The position numbers were made by a program, and so were the translations under genes. The notes below the pieces were generated by a model. That model did not search any database and was not told the DNA's origin. It worked only from the letters and a program-made list of their open reading frames with translations. Shown in pieces: positions 10,432 through 25,432 of a stretch of DNA of 64,000 nt. The number at the start of each line of letters is the position of its first letter. Position 1 is the stretch's first letter. This stretch comes from Sinohyriopsis cumingii (taxonomy: Eukaryota > Mollusca > Bivalvia > Unionida > Unionidae): contig CM068831.1 of the NCBI GenBank assembly GCA_028554795.2, positions 34,287,644 through 34,351,643 of the forward strand, written 5' to 3'.

Positions 10432-12015
10432 TCATTCGCTGTAATAACCATCGACAATTTCATTCATGAGAGAGCGATAAACATGACGGTCCATAACACC
10501 GTCAGTAAATAATCTACGGCAAATATCAGATATTTCATTAATAATTTCTGGAGAATTATTTCCCGAGCGTTTTCCTCCAATCAGAATTTTTATCGCTCAA
10601 CATCGACAAAAACACTGTTATGACAAGTTTCTAAACCACTTCCGGTTTTTGGTTCAGACCTTTGCGTCTCTTTAAGCAATTCAGCCAGTATATCTTCTTC
10701 TTCTGGTTGTAATTCTTGTTTTCTTTTTTCTACCCTATCTAAATATATTTGAGTCAATCTTTCATCATTGCAAGAATAAAACCAAAATTTGCAACACATA
10801 CATTTCTAATTCAATAATTTTCTGACAAAGCTTGAACATATTCAGTTTTAAATATCTAATCATTTCATCATATTTTGCAGCAATATATATTACTTTAGGA
10901 TAATCCGAATATTGGAAAGTTAATAAACCTGAAGGTGTAAAATTAATTTTTATTCCATCTGTAATTTCAGGTGTGACTCGTTCTGGTTGAGTTTGATGAG
11001 GATCAGGTTGTTGATATGGTTGAGCTTCAGTTACAATCTGTGGTTGTTGAGGTTTTTCTTTTCTTCTAACTTATTTTTTATATTTTTGAAACTCAGGATA
11101 ATCAGCTTTGAGAGAAATTTGTTTAGCAAAGGTGAGATATACATCTCTAACCCAATCGTCTTTTGTCAAAGATTTAGCATATTTGGTTCTTACATATTGA
11201 CCTATATTTTTATATTTTGAAGCAATATCAAAAACTTTTTCTGCTTTTGCATTCTCGATAGCATTAATATCTTTATTCGTCAATTTATCTTTAAGAAAAA
11301 CTTCAGGTCTAGGTTGTTTTTGCTTTTTATTTTAAGTTTAGGTTGAGGATGTTGCTGTTTTTATGACTCTGCATACAATCTATGTATCTCCGTAATATAT
11401 CGATAATACATTATGTCATCATCTCTAACCTGTCCTTTGTTGTAATATATACCATATACCCATTTTAAAAACATTATCAACAATTACACAACCATACTCA
11501 GGTTTTAAAAGCATATTTTTGAAGACAACCTGCCATTGCAGCATAAGCAAATTTTCCTCCTTAACTTTTTTAAGATGTTCAACAGCACCGTTTCTATAGG
11601 TTTTAATCAATGCAATATTTTCTTTTCTTACTATAGGTTTACTTTTGGTTCAAGATCTATTTTTAATCTCACCAATACCTTCAAGTATCTCTTCTTCGTT
11701 GCCAGGAGGCTGAGAGGCAACTATTTCACCTTGATTATCTCTAAAAATTAGTTTTGTCTGTTTGGTTCTTCTTGGTACCATTTCAGTTTGCTCAGAAGTT
11801 TGTCCTTCTCCTAGAAGAGGACCTTCAGTGGCTTCTGCAACTCTTTCAGTAACTTTGTAACAGGTTTTTTTAAGGAAAATCTTTATCTTCTGCATATTCA
11901 ACTTGTGCTTCCTGGAGTTCTTGCAGTTTTTCTTTGAGAGCATTACGAAAAGGAATATATCTTTTGATTGCTTCTAATCTTTCTCTATCTAATCTACTAG
12001 TGTAAGATTCCGTTA
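10432..12015 (-). pseudogene. Large unassigned Polinton gene, probably structural, broken
   Basis: Coding-like sequence runs on the minus strand from just inside the right TIR to a stop at 10432-10434, in several frames. Visible parts are a charged helical start (SRLDRERLEAIKRY), a Pro/Glu-rich linker, a Lys/Tyr-rich middle, a Pro/Gln-rich linker, a block with INFTPSGLLTFQYSDYPKV (about 10930), a Glu/Lys coiled-coil-like stretch (about 10720) and a C-terminal block ending DGYYSE. About 500 codons in all. As the first gene downstream of the right TIR it could be a minor capsid or scaffold gene. I do not recognise the family. Confidence 0.45.
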
Positions 12016-12303
12016 CTGATATAATAATGAATAAATTGCTCACACTTTTATAGCAGCAGAGAGGGTGCGACAACAAATAAATGTCACGGTGGGTAATCAA
12101 AAATATATACACATTTTGCAAAACACAAACGACAAAGATAAAGTAACAAAAAGTTAACAAACTAACATAATTAGAGAAACTTTCGGTTTTAGTTAGAGGC
12201 TTTGGTTTGACGTTGTTGACCTTTTATTTTCATTGTTGGTAGGAGGCTTTATTTTTCAAAAATGGACCTTCCAGCATGTGGCCTGTTCACCTTCTCTGCT
12301 GCT
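12015..12303 (-). repeat. Right terminal inverted repeat of the Polinton
   Basis: Reverse complement of the left TIR (1739-1998), with scattered substitutions and small indels; it ends at 12303 with the mirrored terminal motif. Confidence 0.85.
12047..12052 (-). promoter_or_regulatory. TATA-like box in the right TIR
   Basis: TATAAA on the minus strand, the mirror of the left TIR box. It is placed to drive the minus-strand virion genes. Inference. Confidence 0.35.
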
Positions 12304-12380
12304 CAAAATTACAATTTATGATACAAATATGTGTATCATTTTCTTTTGTCCAGAAAGACTTGTCTATTCGGTCACTTTTG

Positions 12381-12383
<3 letters not shown>

Positions 12384-12470
<87 letters not shown>
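12384..12470. repeat. (TA)n microsatellite
   Basis: Long TA tract just outside the right end of the Polinton. Confidence 0.95.
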
Positions 12471-12471
<1 letters not shown>

Positions 12472-12472
<1 letters not shown>

Positions 12473-12555
12473 CAGTTCACAGTTTTGCATGTTTGTCTTG
12501 CCCTCTGTTACGACATCTGTATGGTTGAAATCTCCTGTAGTCGAATTGTAAAATA
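12472..12555 (-). pseudogene. Second partial copy of the relic Ig2 exon
   Basis: About 84 bp repeats, with few changes, 13106-13190 of the relic Ig2 exon. It lies between two TA tracts and covers the part matching the Cys-containing middle of the Ig2 domain. Confidence 0.6.
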
Positions 12556-12563
12556 TTTTCAAG

Positions 12564-12569
<6 letters not shown>

Positions 12570-12660
<91 letters not shown>

Positions 12661-12669
12661 CAGATAGAT
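12570..12669. repeat. (TA)n then (GATA)n microsatellite
   Basis: TA tract to about 12630 followed by GATA repeats. Confidence 0.95.
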
Positions 12670-12992
12670 TCTTTTTTACTTTTTTAAATAATGCTTAAGC
12701 GTAATGATATTCTAATAGTCAAGTGTTATACATCTCTTTTTAAGTTTTAAATTGCAAATGTTGCATTTTATATGATGAAAACAATTATCTTTCTCTAATT
12801 TTTCAGATTATTTACTTAAACGTTTTGGCCTACATAGAACGTGTGCTTTTGTTAACACTATTTGGACACGATTGTATACATCATTATTATCCTTAAAAAC
12901 TTATATTATAGTCCAAGTGAAAGAGTAGCACAATATAAACTCTCTGTGTAGACGGTTTGTCTGTGGATAAGTTTATCTGTAATTTATTTTAC

Positions 12993-13287
12993 CTTTAATG
13001 TTGACAAATATACAATCCAAACGTCGGCCTTTGTTACCGCATGCATAATAGAAGCTTTAGCGTAGCCATAATATTTACTCCACAGTGAATCAGAATTCTC
13101 CTTTTTCAGTTCAGTTTTGCATGTACGTCTTGCCATCTGTTACGACATCTGTATGGTTGCAATCTCCTTTAGTCGAATCGTAAATTATTCAGAAATGAGA
13201 TGACGCATTGTAATCAAAGACATGGCCGTTTCAACAGATATGATTGAAAGTGTATATCGTTTTCCTGTTTTGACAAGAATATGCAAC
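12993..13287 (-). pseudogene. Relic Ig2 exon of a receptor gene
   Basis: Aligns over its length to the Ig2 exon of gene B (49954-50268). It starts after a TTTTCAG-like acceptor at 13288 and ends at a GTAAAA donor before 12993. Minus-strand translation keeps a TLSIIS start, a DSTKGDCNHTDVV block matching [12 protein letters not shown] of gene B, and a downstream WSKYYGYA segment in place of [10 protein letters not shown]. It is 20 bp shorter than gene B's exon and has internal stops, so it is a pseudogene or very diverged. Confidence 0.7.
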
Positions 13288-15253
13288 CTGAAAATATAAT
13301 GAAACAAAATAAAATCACCACAATGTCTATGAACTTCATTATTTGTATTAAATTTGCATTTTCATAACTGGAATAACGTAATTTTGTTTGTTCAGTGATG
13401 AAGAATTATGAATTTAAATTTCGAAACCAAAGCTTTGAACTCACAATTAAACGGGTGGGGAATAGCAGCAAAGCAGTTTGTATAACACGATTTGCATGTT
13501 TATTGCATTGAACACCTAATAAATAAATATACATACTGAATCAAACATTCTTAGCTGATTTCAGTCTTAGAATTGCATTGATATGTAATGTTTATCAAAT
13601 TATTTTAAACCTCGTTTTTGAACGAGTGATTAAGCTAGACGTTTTGACCAAAATTTCCTTTTAGTACCATAGAACATGCATTTGTTTCTCTGCAGTTTAC
13701 ATTTATTTGTCAAAACTGATTAAATAAATAAAACTGACGTCTATTGTGTAAGCAAACTAATTATATGCATGTGTTTGTCTTGGTTTCTAAAATGCAAATT
13801 TATTGTGTACAGAGAATATCGTACATTTTATGAAAAAAATGAAGCAACATATTTTTCTGTCTGGAAGAAATGGTGTAATAATTTCATTTCTCTTATCTAC
13901 GCTATTATCTAGTCCGTCCTTCACTTCCTCGATCCTATCTTGTATTCGTATTTGATCTATATTTTATTGTGGATTATATCCCATATATATCATGCAGCCT
14001 TGATCAAAGAGGGTTTATTATTTCGTCGTATTTCATGAAAAACAAACACTGATATTTTCTCCTATATAATACCCGAAAGAGTGATTCAGTTTTTACAGAA
14101 TCATAAAAATTGGATAGTAGTTTATGGGCTAACGGTTATGGGTATTATGCAAGACCAAATGATATTGTACACAGAAGGTGAAGAAAATGATGTAGCAACA
14201 ATGAGCGGTTATATGTGTTTGTTTCATTTTTAACCGGGATCATGGGAGCAGCATTTCTGATTAACAATAATTTTGAATATAAAATGCATAGTTTTATGAT
14301 TAGTAATGCTGGCAAGAAATTTATTCCAGATGTAAAGATGCAGGATAGAAAAAAGTATAAAAGTAACAAATGTAAATGCGTGTGAAGTCGAAATTAAGGT
14401 GTGTACAAATTTCAATTTAGTATGTATGAAACGATTTCCAGCTTGATAAGTCCCTGTTAACATGGCTAAGAAATCTACTTAAACAATCTAAGTTTTGCTG
14501 TAAAATGTATCATTAAAATATTGAGATAAGAAAACAATAAAGTTTAACGCAGCACATTCATTGTTGATACACTGATATAGATCATGACACTAATTCTAAT
14601 AGAAAAGAAATCAACATGCTTTGACATTACATGGTAAAGTTTAAACGTTGATATTTTCTGTGAACATAATTCGATAAAGCAGATGTATTATCATAATTCT
14701 TTGACATTAGCTGCATTACATTTTTAAGTCAATTATCTCTTAGGATTAATAGGGGAATAGTGATAATATTTATGATGACAGTTTTGGGTTTGGGGATAGT
14801 GACTGGGAAAGCAGCAACAGCAGTAATTCATTATTATTGCGAATGCGATTGCCCTTAATTTCCAATTGTTGTTGTTGTTAATGTTATCCTCACACTACAA
14901 TTAGGAATAAACTGCCCTTCTCTCCCACATTCTCACTCACCAGTATAGCATACCTTATTTATATTTGTTACTATGCCTGTAGAATCCAAAATGGGTGGTT
15001 GTGCATATTTTACATTTGGGAGGTAATATGCATCTACCAATAGACAACGAGGAGTTTTATATAACTTTATTTATTACAGGATGATAAAATGAAGCTGACT
15101 TTGAAAAATACTATTTTGTATTAGGTTTGAGAAACAGAATTATTAGTTATCCAAGTGTATTTTTACATATATCTGTGGGTCTACTATAGTTAAAAATAGC
15201 TGTGTTGACAAGCTGTTTATGTTGATATTACAAAATGTGCTAATAATACTTAC
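13288..15253. other. Former intron of the relic receptor, nothing else seen
   Basis: A/T-rich sequence between the relic Ig2 and Ig1 exons. No repeats of note and no convincing ORF. Confidence 0.5.
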
Positions 15254-15560
15254 GTGTGGCTAAAACACTTGCATACCCTTTTACTAAGGAAATTTCCTTT
15301 ACTGTATACTTTTGGCTGTCTTCGAAAATTACGTTTAGTAGCATAAAACTAAAGTTATTCTTGTTCCTAACGACTTTTTATAGTCGGCTTATATAATTAA
15401 TGTTAATAGAACTGTTTTCTATTCGACTTTTCACTGGTTGGTACAGAATCACATTAGTGAAATGAAGATTAATGGTGTAACCAGAGAACGTTTATTTCCA
15501 AAATTACATTTCCATCCGTTTGAAGTTCATAACTATGAACACTTGTCTTCGGTTCAAAAT
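15254..15560 (-). pseudogene. Relic Ig1 exon of a receptor gene
   Basis: Clear similarity to the Ig1 exons of genes A (34869-35195) and B (51574-51900), same orientation, with both splice sites kept: TTGCAG acceptor at 15561 and GTAAGT donor below 15254. It is 307 bp instead of 327 bp, so frame is lost, and stops appear early. The end still reads like EDSQKYTVKE, matching [10 protein letters not shown] of the intact genes. Confidence 0.8.
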
Positions 15561-15970
15561 CTGCAAGAATGAGAAATAGAGCTTGTAAGATACATCTAAA
15601 ACGTTACAACATTATATTTATTATATTTTTTTAAACCCTACGTATTATAATTGATATCTGCAAACGCAGTTAGATATCCAGCTATATATATGTACATTAA
15701 TACCGTCAAACATGCTTTCTGCATATATATATACATACACACATGAGTAGTGGAAGCACCATCCATATACATGCATTCATTCAATATTATTTTGCGATAG
15801 GGATCTTTCAATATCTTTTAACGTATAGGAGTGAGAAGGTGTTTTAAAAAGTTTAATTTTCCTTTCAGATCCAATACATGCATGTTGTTCTTTGAAACAT
15901 TCATGTGATCTTGCAGACATTTAAATTGTTATCTCGATTCGTGCATATGGTCACTTTTTATTAGTAATAA

Positions 15971-16031
<61 letters not shown>

Positions 16032-17344
16032 GAGAGAGAGAGAGAGATTCGTTTCTGCATACAAATAGTATCGTATCTCCCCACTATATACAAAATAACA
16101 TATTTGTCAATGATTACACGCGGTGTAGTTGTTATGATGAAATAGTTGTCATTTTGATGTCATGCAAATATCAAGTCACCCTTATTATATGCATTAAATA
16201 TTTAATTACTGAATAATAGGGATCTCTTCGTCTCAGAATTTAACATAGTTCCTTCCAATATTCAAGTTTTGCACAATATATATATATATAGCAGCTGCGC
16301 TTAATGAGACATGGAATAAGCTACGACCTTATGAGCTACTGGTAGGAGTGGCAAAATATTAACCTCTAACCCTTTCGTGCGGGAGAAAGTATATACTGAG
16401 CTTTTCGAATAGCATGCTGAAAGATATACGTGCACATTACGATAGACATTTCAACCAAGACCAGTTAAACAATAACAATTTGTAACGTAAAGATTCTATC
16501 TAGGAAAATATCGCAGCTGGAATAAGTTAATCAATGTAATTATTACCTCTCGGTTTTGCAACATGAAACAAGTCATTTTATCGCATGCCATTAAATATTA
16601 TACAGTTCGGGAGATTTTCAAACTAATATGTTTTAACACAAAACTAACATATGCTTTATTATATTTATCGAATTTGTATATTCTGTTTGTAATATACCTA
16701 TTTCCTAAATACATTGACTTACGGGAATCCGTATTACTTTTAGTTTAGTGCACATTAATTTATTATGCTATATGATTTTTTCGTCACTGAGAATTAAAAA
16801 ATTGCTTTCATATTTTTCAAAAGCTGATAAAATACAAAGTATACTTACCCAAGTGAATTTTGTTTAAAGATGCAATATTATACGAATGTGTGATCCACTA
16901 TAAAACAACAGTTGTTTTATGCATGCCTGCACAAACACACACACACACACACACATACACACACACACACACACATACACACACACATACACACGCACAC
17001 ATACATACATACATACATACATATTGTTATGTATATTTAATTTGCATTGTTTGTTTAGTATTGTTGCTCTTATCTAGTTCATTATATGAGATGGATATTT
17101 ATATTTTGGACGTGACCTTGTCCAAACGTAAGTTCACTTTCCACCTGATCTTGATCATTGATTTTTAAAATAGTGGAAACAACTGATACATGGATATTTT
17201 TTTTCTTTATGATTATAGGTTAAGTATTAAGATTATTATCTTTGCCTATGTCAAGGAAATTTTGTTTACCGTGCTCTTTATTATAATTTTAGTAATATGC
17301 ACGGCTGCATAAGCACTAGATAGAAACAGACATATTTCGTCATA
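15561..17344. other. Non-coding stretch with microsatellites
   Basis: Holds a TA tract with a GA run (15972-16048) and a CA/CATA compound repeat (16934-17023). A short frame at 16563-16748 has no features of a gene. No signal-peptide exon of the relic receptor was recognised here. Confidence 0.5.
16934..17023. repeat. (CA)n and (CATA)n microsatellite
   Basis: CA repeats with scattered CATA units, ending in a pure CATA run. Confidence 0.95.
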
Positions 17345-18140
17345 ATACGTACAGGGATGAATAACACCCTAACAAGGTAAATTAGCGAAGGATACAATTT
17401 TCTCAGATGTCGTCACACAATCTTTCGGAATTACTAACACGCTTACACGAACAGATCTACCGACGATAACATTATTCAACGCGCCGACAAGATATCTAGA
17501 GGGATGAGTAACACACTGAATCGTCAGATTAAAACGGGATAAAATTAAAATTATGTCCTCGTGATACCTAGACCGATGATTAACACGCCAATGCAAATAG
17601 CTAACAACGTTTAAAATATTTAGCCTGCCGTGGTAAAAATAGAGAAAGGGATGACTAACACGCTGACACTAATATATTAACACAGGATATTAATATGCCT
17701 GGCGCCGCCACGATACCCAAACCATCATGTAGCACGCGCATATGGCTAGGTTAACACAATAATATTAAACCTGCCCCCTCACAGTACCTCTAGCTATGGG
17801 TAACATGCTAATACGATTAGATTATAATGAGGAAAATATTAAGCGGCTACCACTATATCTGAAACAACGAGTCACACGTTGTAACGGCCCGCTTACTACT
17901 TCGCATTGACGACTAAATTAACACGGGATAAAATAAATCCTCCTACTATTAAAATGATGCTTTAGACAACTAACTCCATGAAACGGCGATTTTAGCAAGA
18001 TATGCTACTGATATTGTCTCAGTCAAAATACCAGAAAGGATGAAAAGCACTAGCGTGTTGATTTGTAACACGCTCACACGGCCAGACAAGTATCATGCTC
18101 AGCAAATAGATTATCATGGGATAATATCAACAGATCCCCC
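17345..18140. repeat. Degenerate tandem array, unit about 73 bp
   Basis: A recurring core resembling GATGATTAACACGC appears at 17362, 17435, 17509, 17581, 17656, 17730, 17801 and 17871, spaced 70-75 bp. Weaker copies continue to about 18070. Units also share a following TAACACGGGATAAAAT-like block and a CCTCxCGATACC-like block. Units have diverged strongly. No coding frame runs through it. It ends beside poly-C/poly-A at 18137-18160. Confidence 0.7.
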
Positions 18141-18886
18141 CCCCCAAAAAAAAAAAAACATATTCTAAACTTGCTGAAGTGGCATTACAATCTTACCAAG
18201 TCATCTGTATGTGTTTACAAACATGACTAACAAATTTAATTTGTCTTGAAGCGGTGGCTAAAGTGTGCTAAGTTTGATATGGACTGGTGTATGTAGGATG
18301 TACATAATGACAAAACGGACGGACATGACAAACAAAATGATCACCCTGAGATCAGTGGGAGCAACACAATCATTAAATGAAAGCGAAAGCCACTGGCTTA
18401 CACTGTTTACTGGGAAAAAGTTCGTAAAATAGAATTATATTTTAACAACCCTCACAACAATGCATTGTTATCAAGAGCTGTTCTACTGCAGGCGTTAGAT
18501 AAATGACGTGAAAGCTATCTAGATCGAACAATGAACATAGACACACAAAATACAGAAATTGTAGGGTTAGTAAAATAATAATGTTCATGTCAACACACTG
18601 CTTGATGAGGAAAAACATATATTTATTGAAATATATTTACCACATGGAGTCCAAAATTTCAACTTTAACTGATGCAACGATAAATTATCACTTTTGAATG
18701 CAAAGTGCTATAAGATTGTACTTGGTATATTGAATACATTGAACAGATCCGGTTTTTCTTACGTCATTTCCTCTTTTATTTTTTAAAGTTTACAATAGTA
18801 AGAACAGTTTACTTCATTTTTGGCAGAGATGGAATAAAATTCTTTATTCAATTCACTAATCCGTTTTATTTTCTATATACCATTTT

Positions 18887-18961
18887 CTATATCAGAACTG
18901 GATGAATCATAGGTGAAATTTGTATTTGGTGATCAGGTGACAATAGATATGGTGGTTCTTT
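18887..18961 (-). CDS. Possible terminal coding exon of an unknown gene
   Basis: A strong pyrimidine-rich acceptor (…TTTCTTTCAG) ends at 18962. It is followed by 24 open codons starting KEPPYLLSPDHQ and a TAG at 18887-18889, then AATAAA signals on the same strand at 18865-18870 and 18843-18848. The arrangement fits a last exon, but I found no upstream exon with certainty; a GTAAGAG donor exists near 19575. A chance match is quite possible. Confidence 0.25.
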   Translation of the reverse strand, partial: KEPPYLLSPDHQIQISPMIHPVLI

Positions 18962-20030
18962 CTGAAAGAAAAGAAAAGAATAAGAAGCGTATCACGAGAA
19001 CGCGTGAGAGATTACAACAAACCAGTTAATTCTTACATTTTATAAATTTGAGAAAATTGTTGAACTTATCTCAGTTGATGTAACTTTTCGACTCATGTAA
19101 CTTTATGTCTGCATAATAATCAAAATCGTGATTACTTGCAAGATAAGGAATTATTTGTCGATAGTCTGTTTTGTAGACTTCTTTTGTTAAGGGAGTGAAT
19201 GTTTTATCAACTTTATATATGTAATGAATATAGCTGCACACTCACTCAGGATTATTTGTTTGCCTTTTTGGGGATTAATTATTTTTGGGGGGTGGGGATT
19301 CTTTACCGCTCAAAAAGAAATTCAAGGAAGGAGAGAATTACATAGAGAGTATTGCATGCAAACTTGGTAATACGGTACAAATTGTATCATATTTGTTAAT
19401 TTATCCAGAAATTTGTATTATGTTGACTTCTGTTTGGGCAATGTTTTCAATATTTTCCGAATATCCAGATGATGAATGAACGGTCATAGAGGCACCATGT
19501 CCCCGTATTAAAAAAGATCGCTTCAACACAGAACATAAAATAACTTATTCTTTAAAGTATGGTAAACTCTCTTACCTTGAACTCAGTGACTGGAATTGCA
19601 GTAACAAATTTTAATATGTCTCAAATCAATATTCGTGTCCGAAAGGTTTATGATCACGAAACCCTGTCTATGTTACACTAATACATAAAAACAAACCCTC
19701 TTTTGATATTTGTTTCAAGATATTATTTTTTATTGGTTTGCATATGTGCGTTTTTATCCAATAGGAAATTTAACATATAAAACTAAAACTGTGTGTATAT
19801 GATAAGAGAGAAAAGAAAAAAAAATGCATAAAATCACTTTACAAGAATATGCCAAGTCTTGCTTATAGAAGACCCAAGCATTTGCAAGATTTTCTGAACT
19901 AAACAGTCATGAAATAAAAGAAATAAAAGAGACAATTGGCGTCATCCAAATGAAATAGACACCGGTGCTCTCAATGTGTAAACATAAGAGAAAGTACTTA
20001 TTTTAGTAGCGCTAATACAAAATAAGTATT
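18962..20030. other. Non-coding stretch
   Basis: No recognisable gene, repeat family or RNA. A 64-codon plus-strand frame at 19285-19479 has no family features. Confidence 0.45.
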
Positions 20031-20031
20031 T

Positions 20032-20380
20032 TCTCTACATTATAACACTAACTGCGTATCAATTGATGTGATTTATCTGATAACCTGTACCAAATGTAAC
20101 GTAAAATATGTTGGACAACACTTCAACAAGTTTCTACGAGAATGAATAACTATCGCTTTCACATAAACATTTCTAGAAATGCTCAATTTTCCTCTAATAT
20201 TTCAACACATTTTAAAACCAATAATCACTCTCTACTCGATTTTCCTTTCATGCCGATATATATTATGTATGGAGATATGAATAGACTCATAAAATAAACT
20301 TATGGCATTCATACGTTAGATACTTTGTATCCTAATGGCCTTAATACCAATGCAAAAATAAAATTATATATATATTTTTA
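20032..20380 (+). mobile_element. 3' fragment of a Penelope-like retroelement (GIY-YIG endonuclease)
   Basis: Plus-strand frames give VIYLITCTKCNVKYVGQ, the start of the GIY-YIG nuclease typical of Penelope-like elements, with the usual Cys pair. Further on come a HSLLDFPF segment and DTLYPNGLN, the characteristic end. Stops (first near 20143) and frame changes break it. The reverse transcriptase part is absent, so this is a truncated copy. Sequence to about 20700 may be its 3' untranslated part. Confidence 0.7.
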
Positions 20381-20707
20381 ATTGATAAATCATATGTCAT
20401 TTATAACAATCTAATTATATGTATGACATTTTGTCTCTATTTTATTTTATTATTTTTCTGAATCAGGTTTCATTAAAGACTCGTGTATCTTTCAGACCTT
20501 CAGATCCTGTCATATATATATATATATATATGTATAATTGTTATGATGGTGTATATCTCTTACGACGTTTCGTAATGACGTAATTGTTTTTTATATTAAA
20601 AAAATGCGTCATTTGTTTCTTTCAAAATATTTTGTGCCTGAAGAAGCATACATTACATGCGAAACTAGTTGAACAGAATTATCGGCGTTTGTGTTCTTTT
20701 TTATCCG

Positions 20708-24609
<3,902 letters not shown>

Positions 24610-24760
24610 TAGATGTGTCAGCTTGTTTCACATATCTGCCCGGTGATTAGCATGACTAAGTTTCAATAATTCGGTCCCGGTTTCGAATCCCACACAGGTC
24701 AGTCTGGGTCGGATAGCATGATGTGTCTCTAGATAAATTTCCTTTCAGTGTCATGATATA
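24610..24760 (+). mobile_element. tRNA-derived SINE-like sequence
   Basis: A box-like CCCGGTGATTAGC and B box-like GGTTTCGAATCCC at tRNA-like spacing near 24640-24695, without a foldable mature tRNA. Best read as a SINE head. Boundaries are approximate. Confidence 0.5.
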
Positions 24761-24912
24761 GTAATTACGTCCAAAAGAACTGAACATAGAGATATATTGA
24801 ACAGAGATCTGGACAAAAGAACATTCCAGCGTTGCTCACGTAGATATAGATATCATTGTCGCAACAACGTGTGTCATAAAATACAGAATGTGTAAACAAT
24901 CAGATACGTGAA

Positions 24913-24913
<1 letters not shown>

Positions 24914-25003
<90 letters not shown>
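24914..25003. repeat. (TA)n microsatellite
   Basis: TA tract with one TACATA interruption. Confidence 0.95.
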
Positions 25004-25005
<2 letters not shown>

Positions 25006-25370
25006 GTACATAAACACTGATGTTACTCTTGAAACTATTTTACTTATGTCTATCCTGATCTTGCGGCTTACATAATATGCCTTATAGGAGTACTGTTTGC
25101 AGTGACTTAATTATGGGGAAATTAGAAGTCTTAAAGCACAAGAGTGAAGCCAATTTAATTTAAAACTGTTGGATTAGGTCAAATATAAATATAGTAGAAA
25201 CTATTTTCCTTTATTTGCTCTAAAGTCAAGAAAAATGAAACGACAAAGCATAATCTCCTTCTTCCATATAGCAGTGTTAGATAAATTGGCAAACATTTTA
25301 CACTTTGACCTATCACCTATTTGGACCTGATCTGTTTTATCCCTTTTCAAACTGAATTTTGTAGTGACCT

Positions 25371-25432
25371 ATCACGTTAAGTTTGCAAAATTTTTGTTGT
25401 GACCTATCAGGTTAAGTTTGCAAAGTTTCATG
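25371..25432. repeat. Short direct repeat
   Basis: Two adjacent copies of a unit of about 30 bp, each with GTGACCTATCA, GTTAAGTTTGCAAA and a T-rich end. Confidence 0.6.

Noticed and set aside
14145-14463. Overlapping minus-strand frames with hydrophobic stretches, as possible receptor exons
   Set aside because: They lie between relic Ig1 and Ig2 exons, have no similarity to exons of A or B, and lack matching splice phases.
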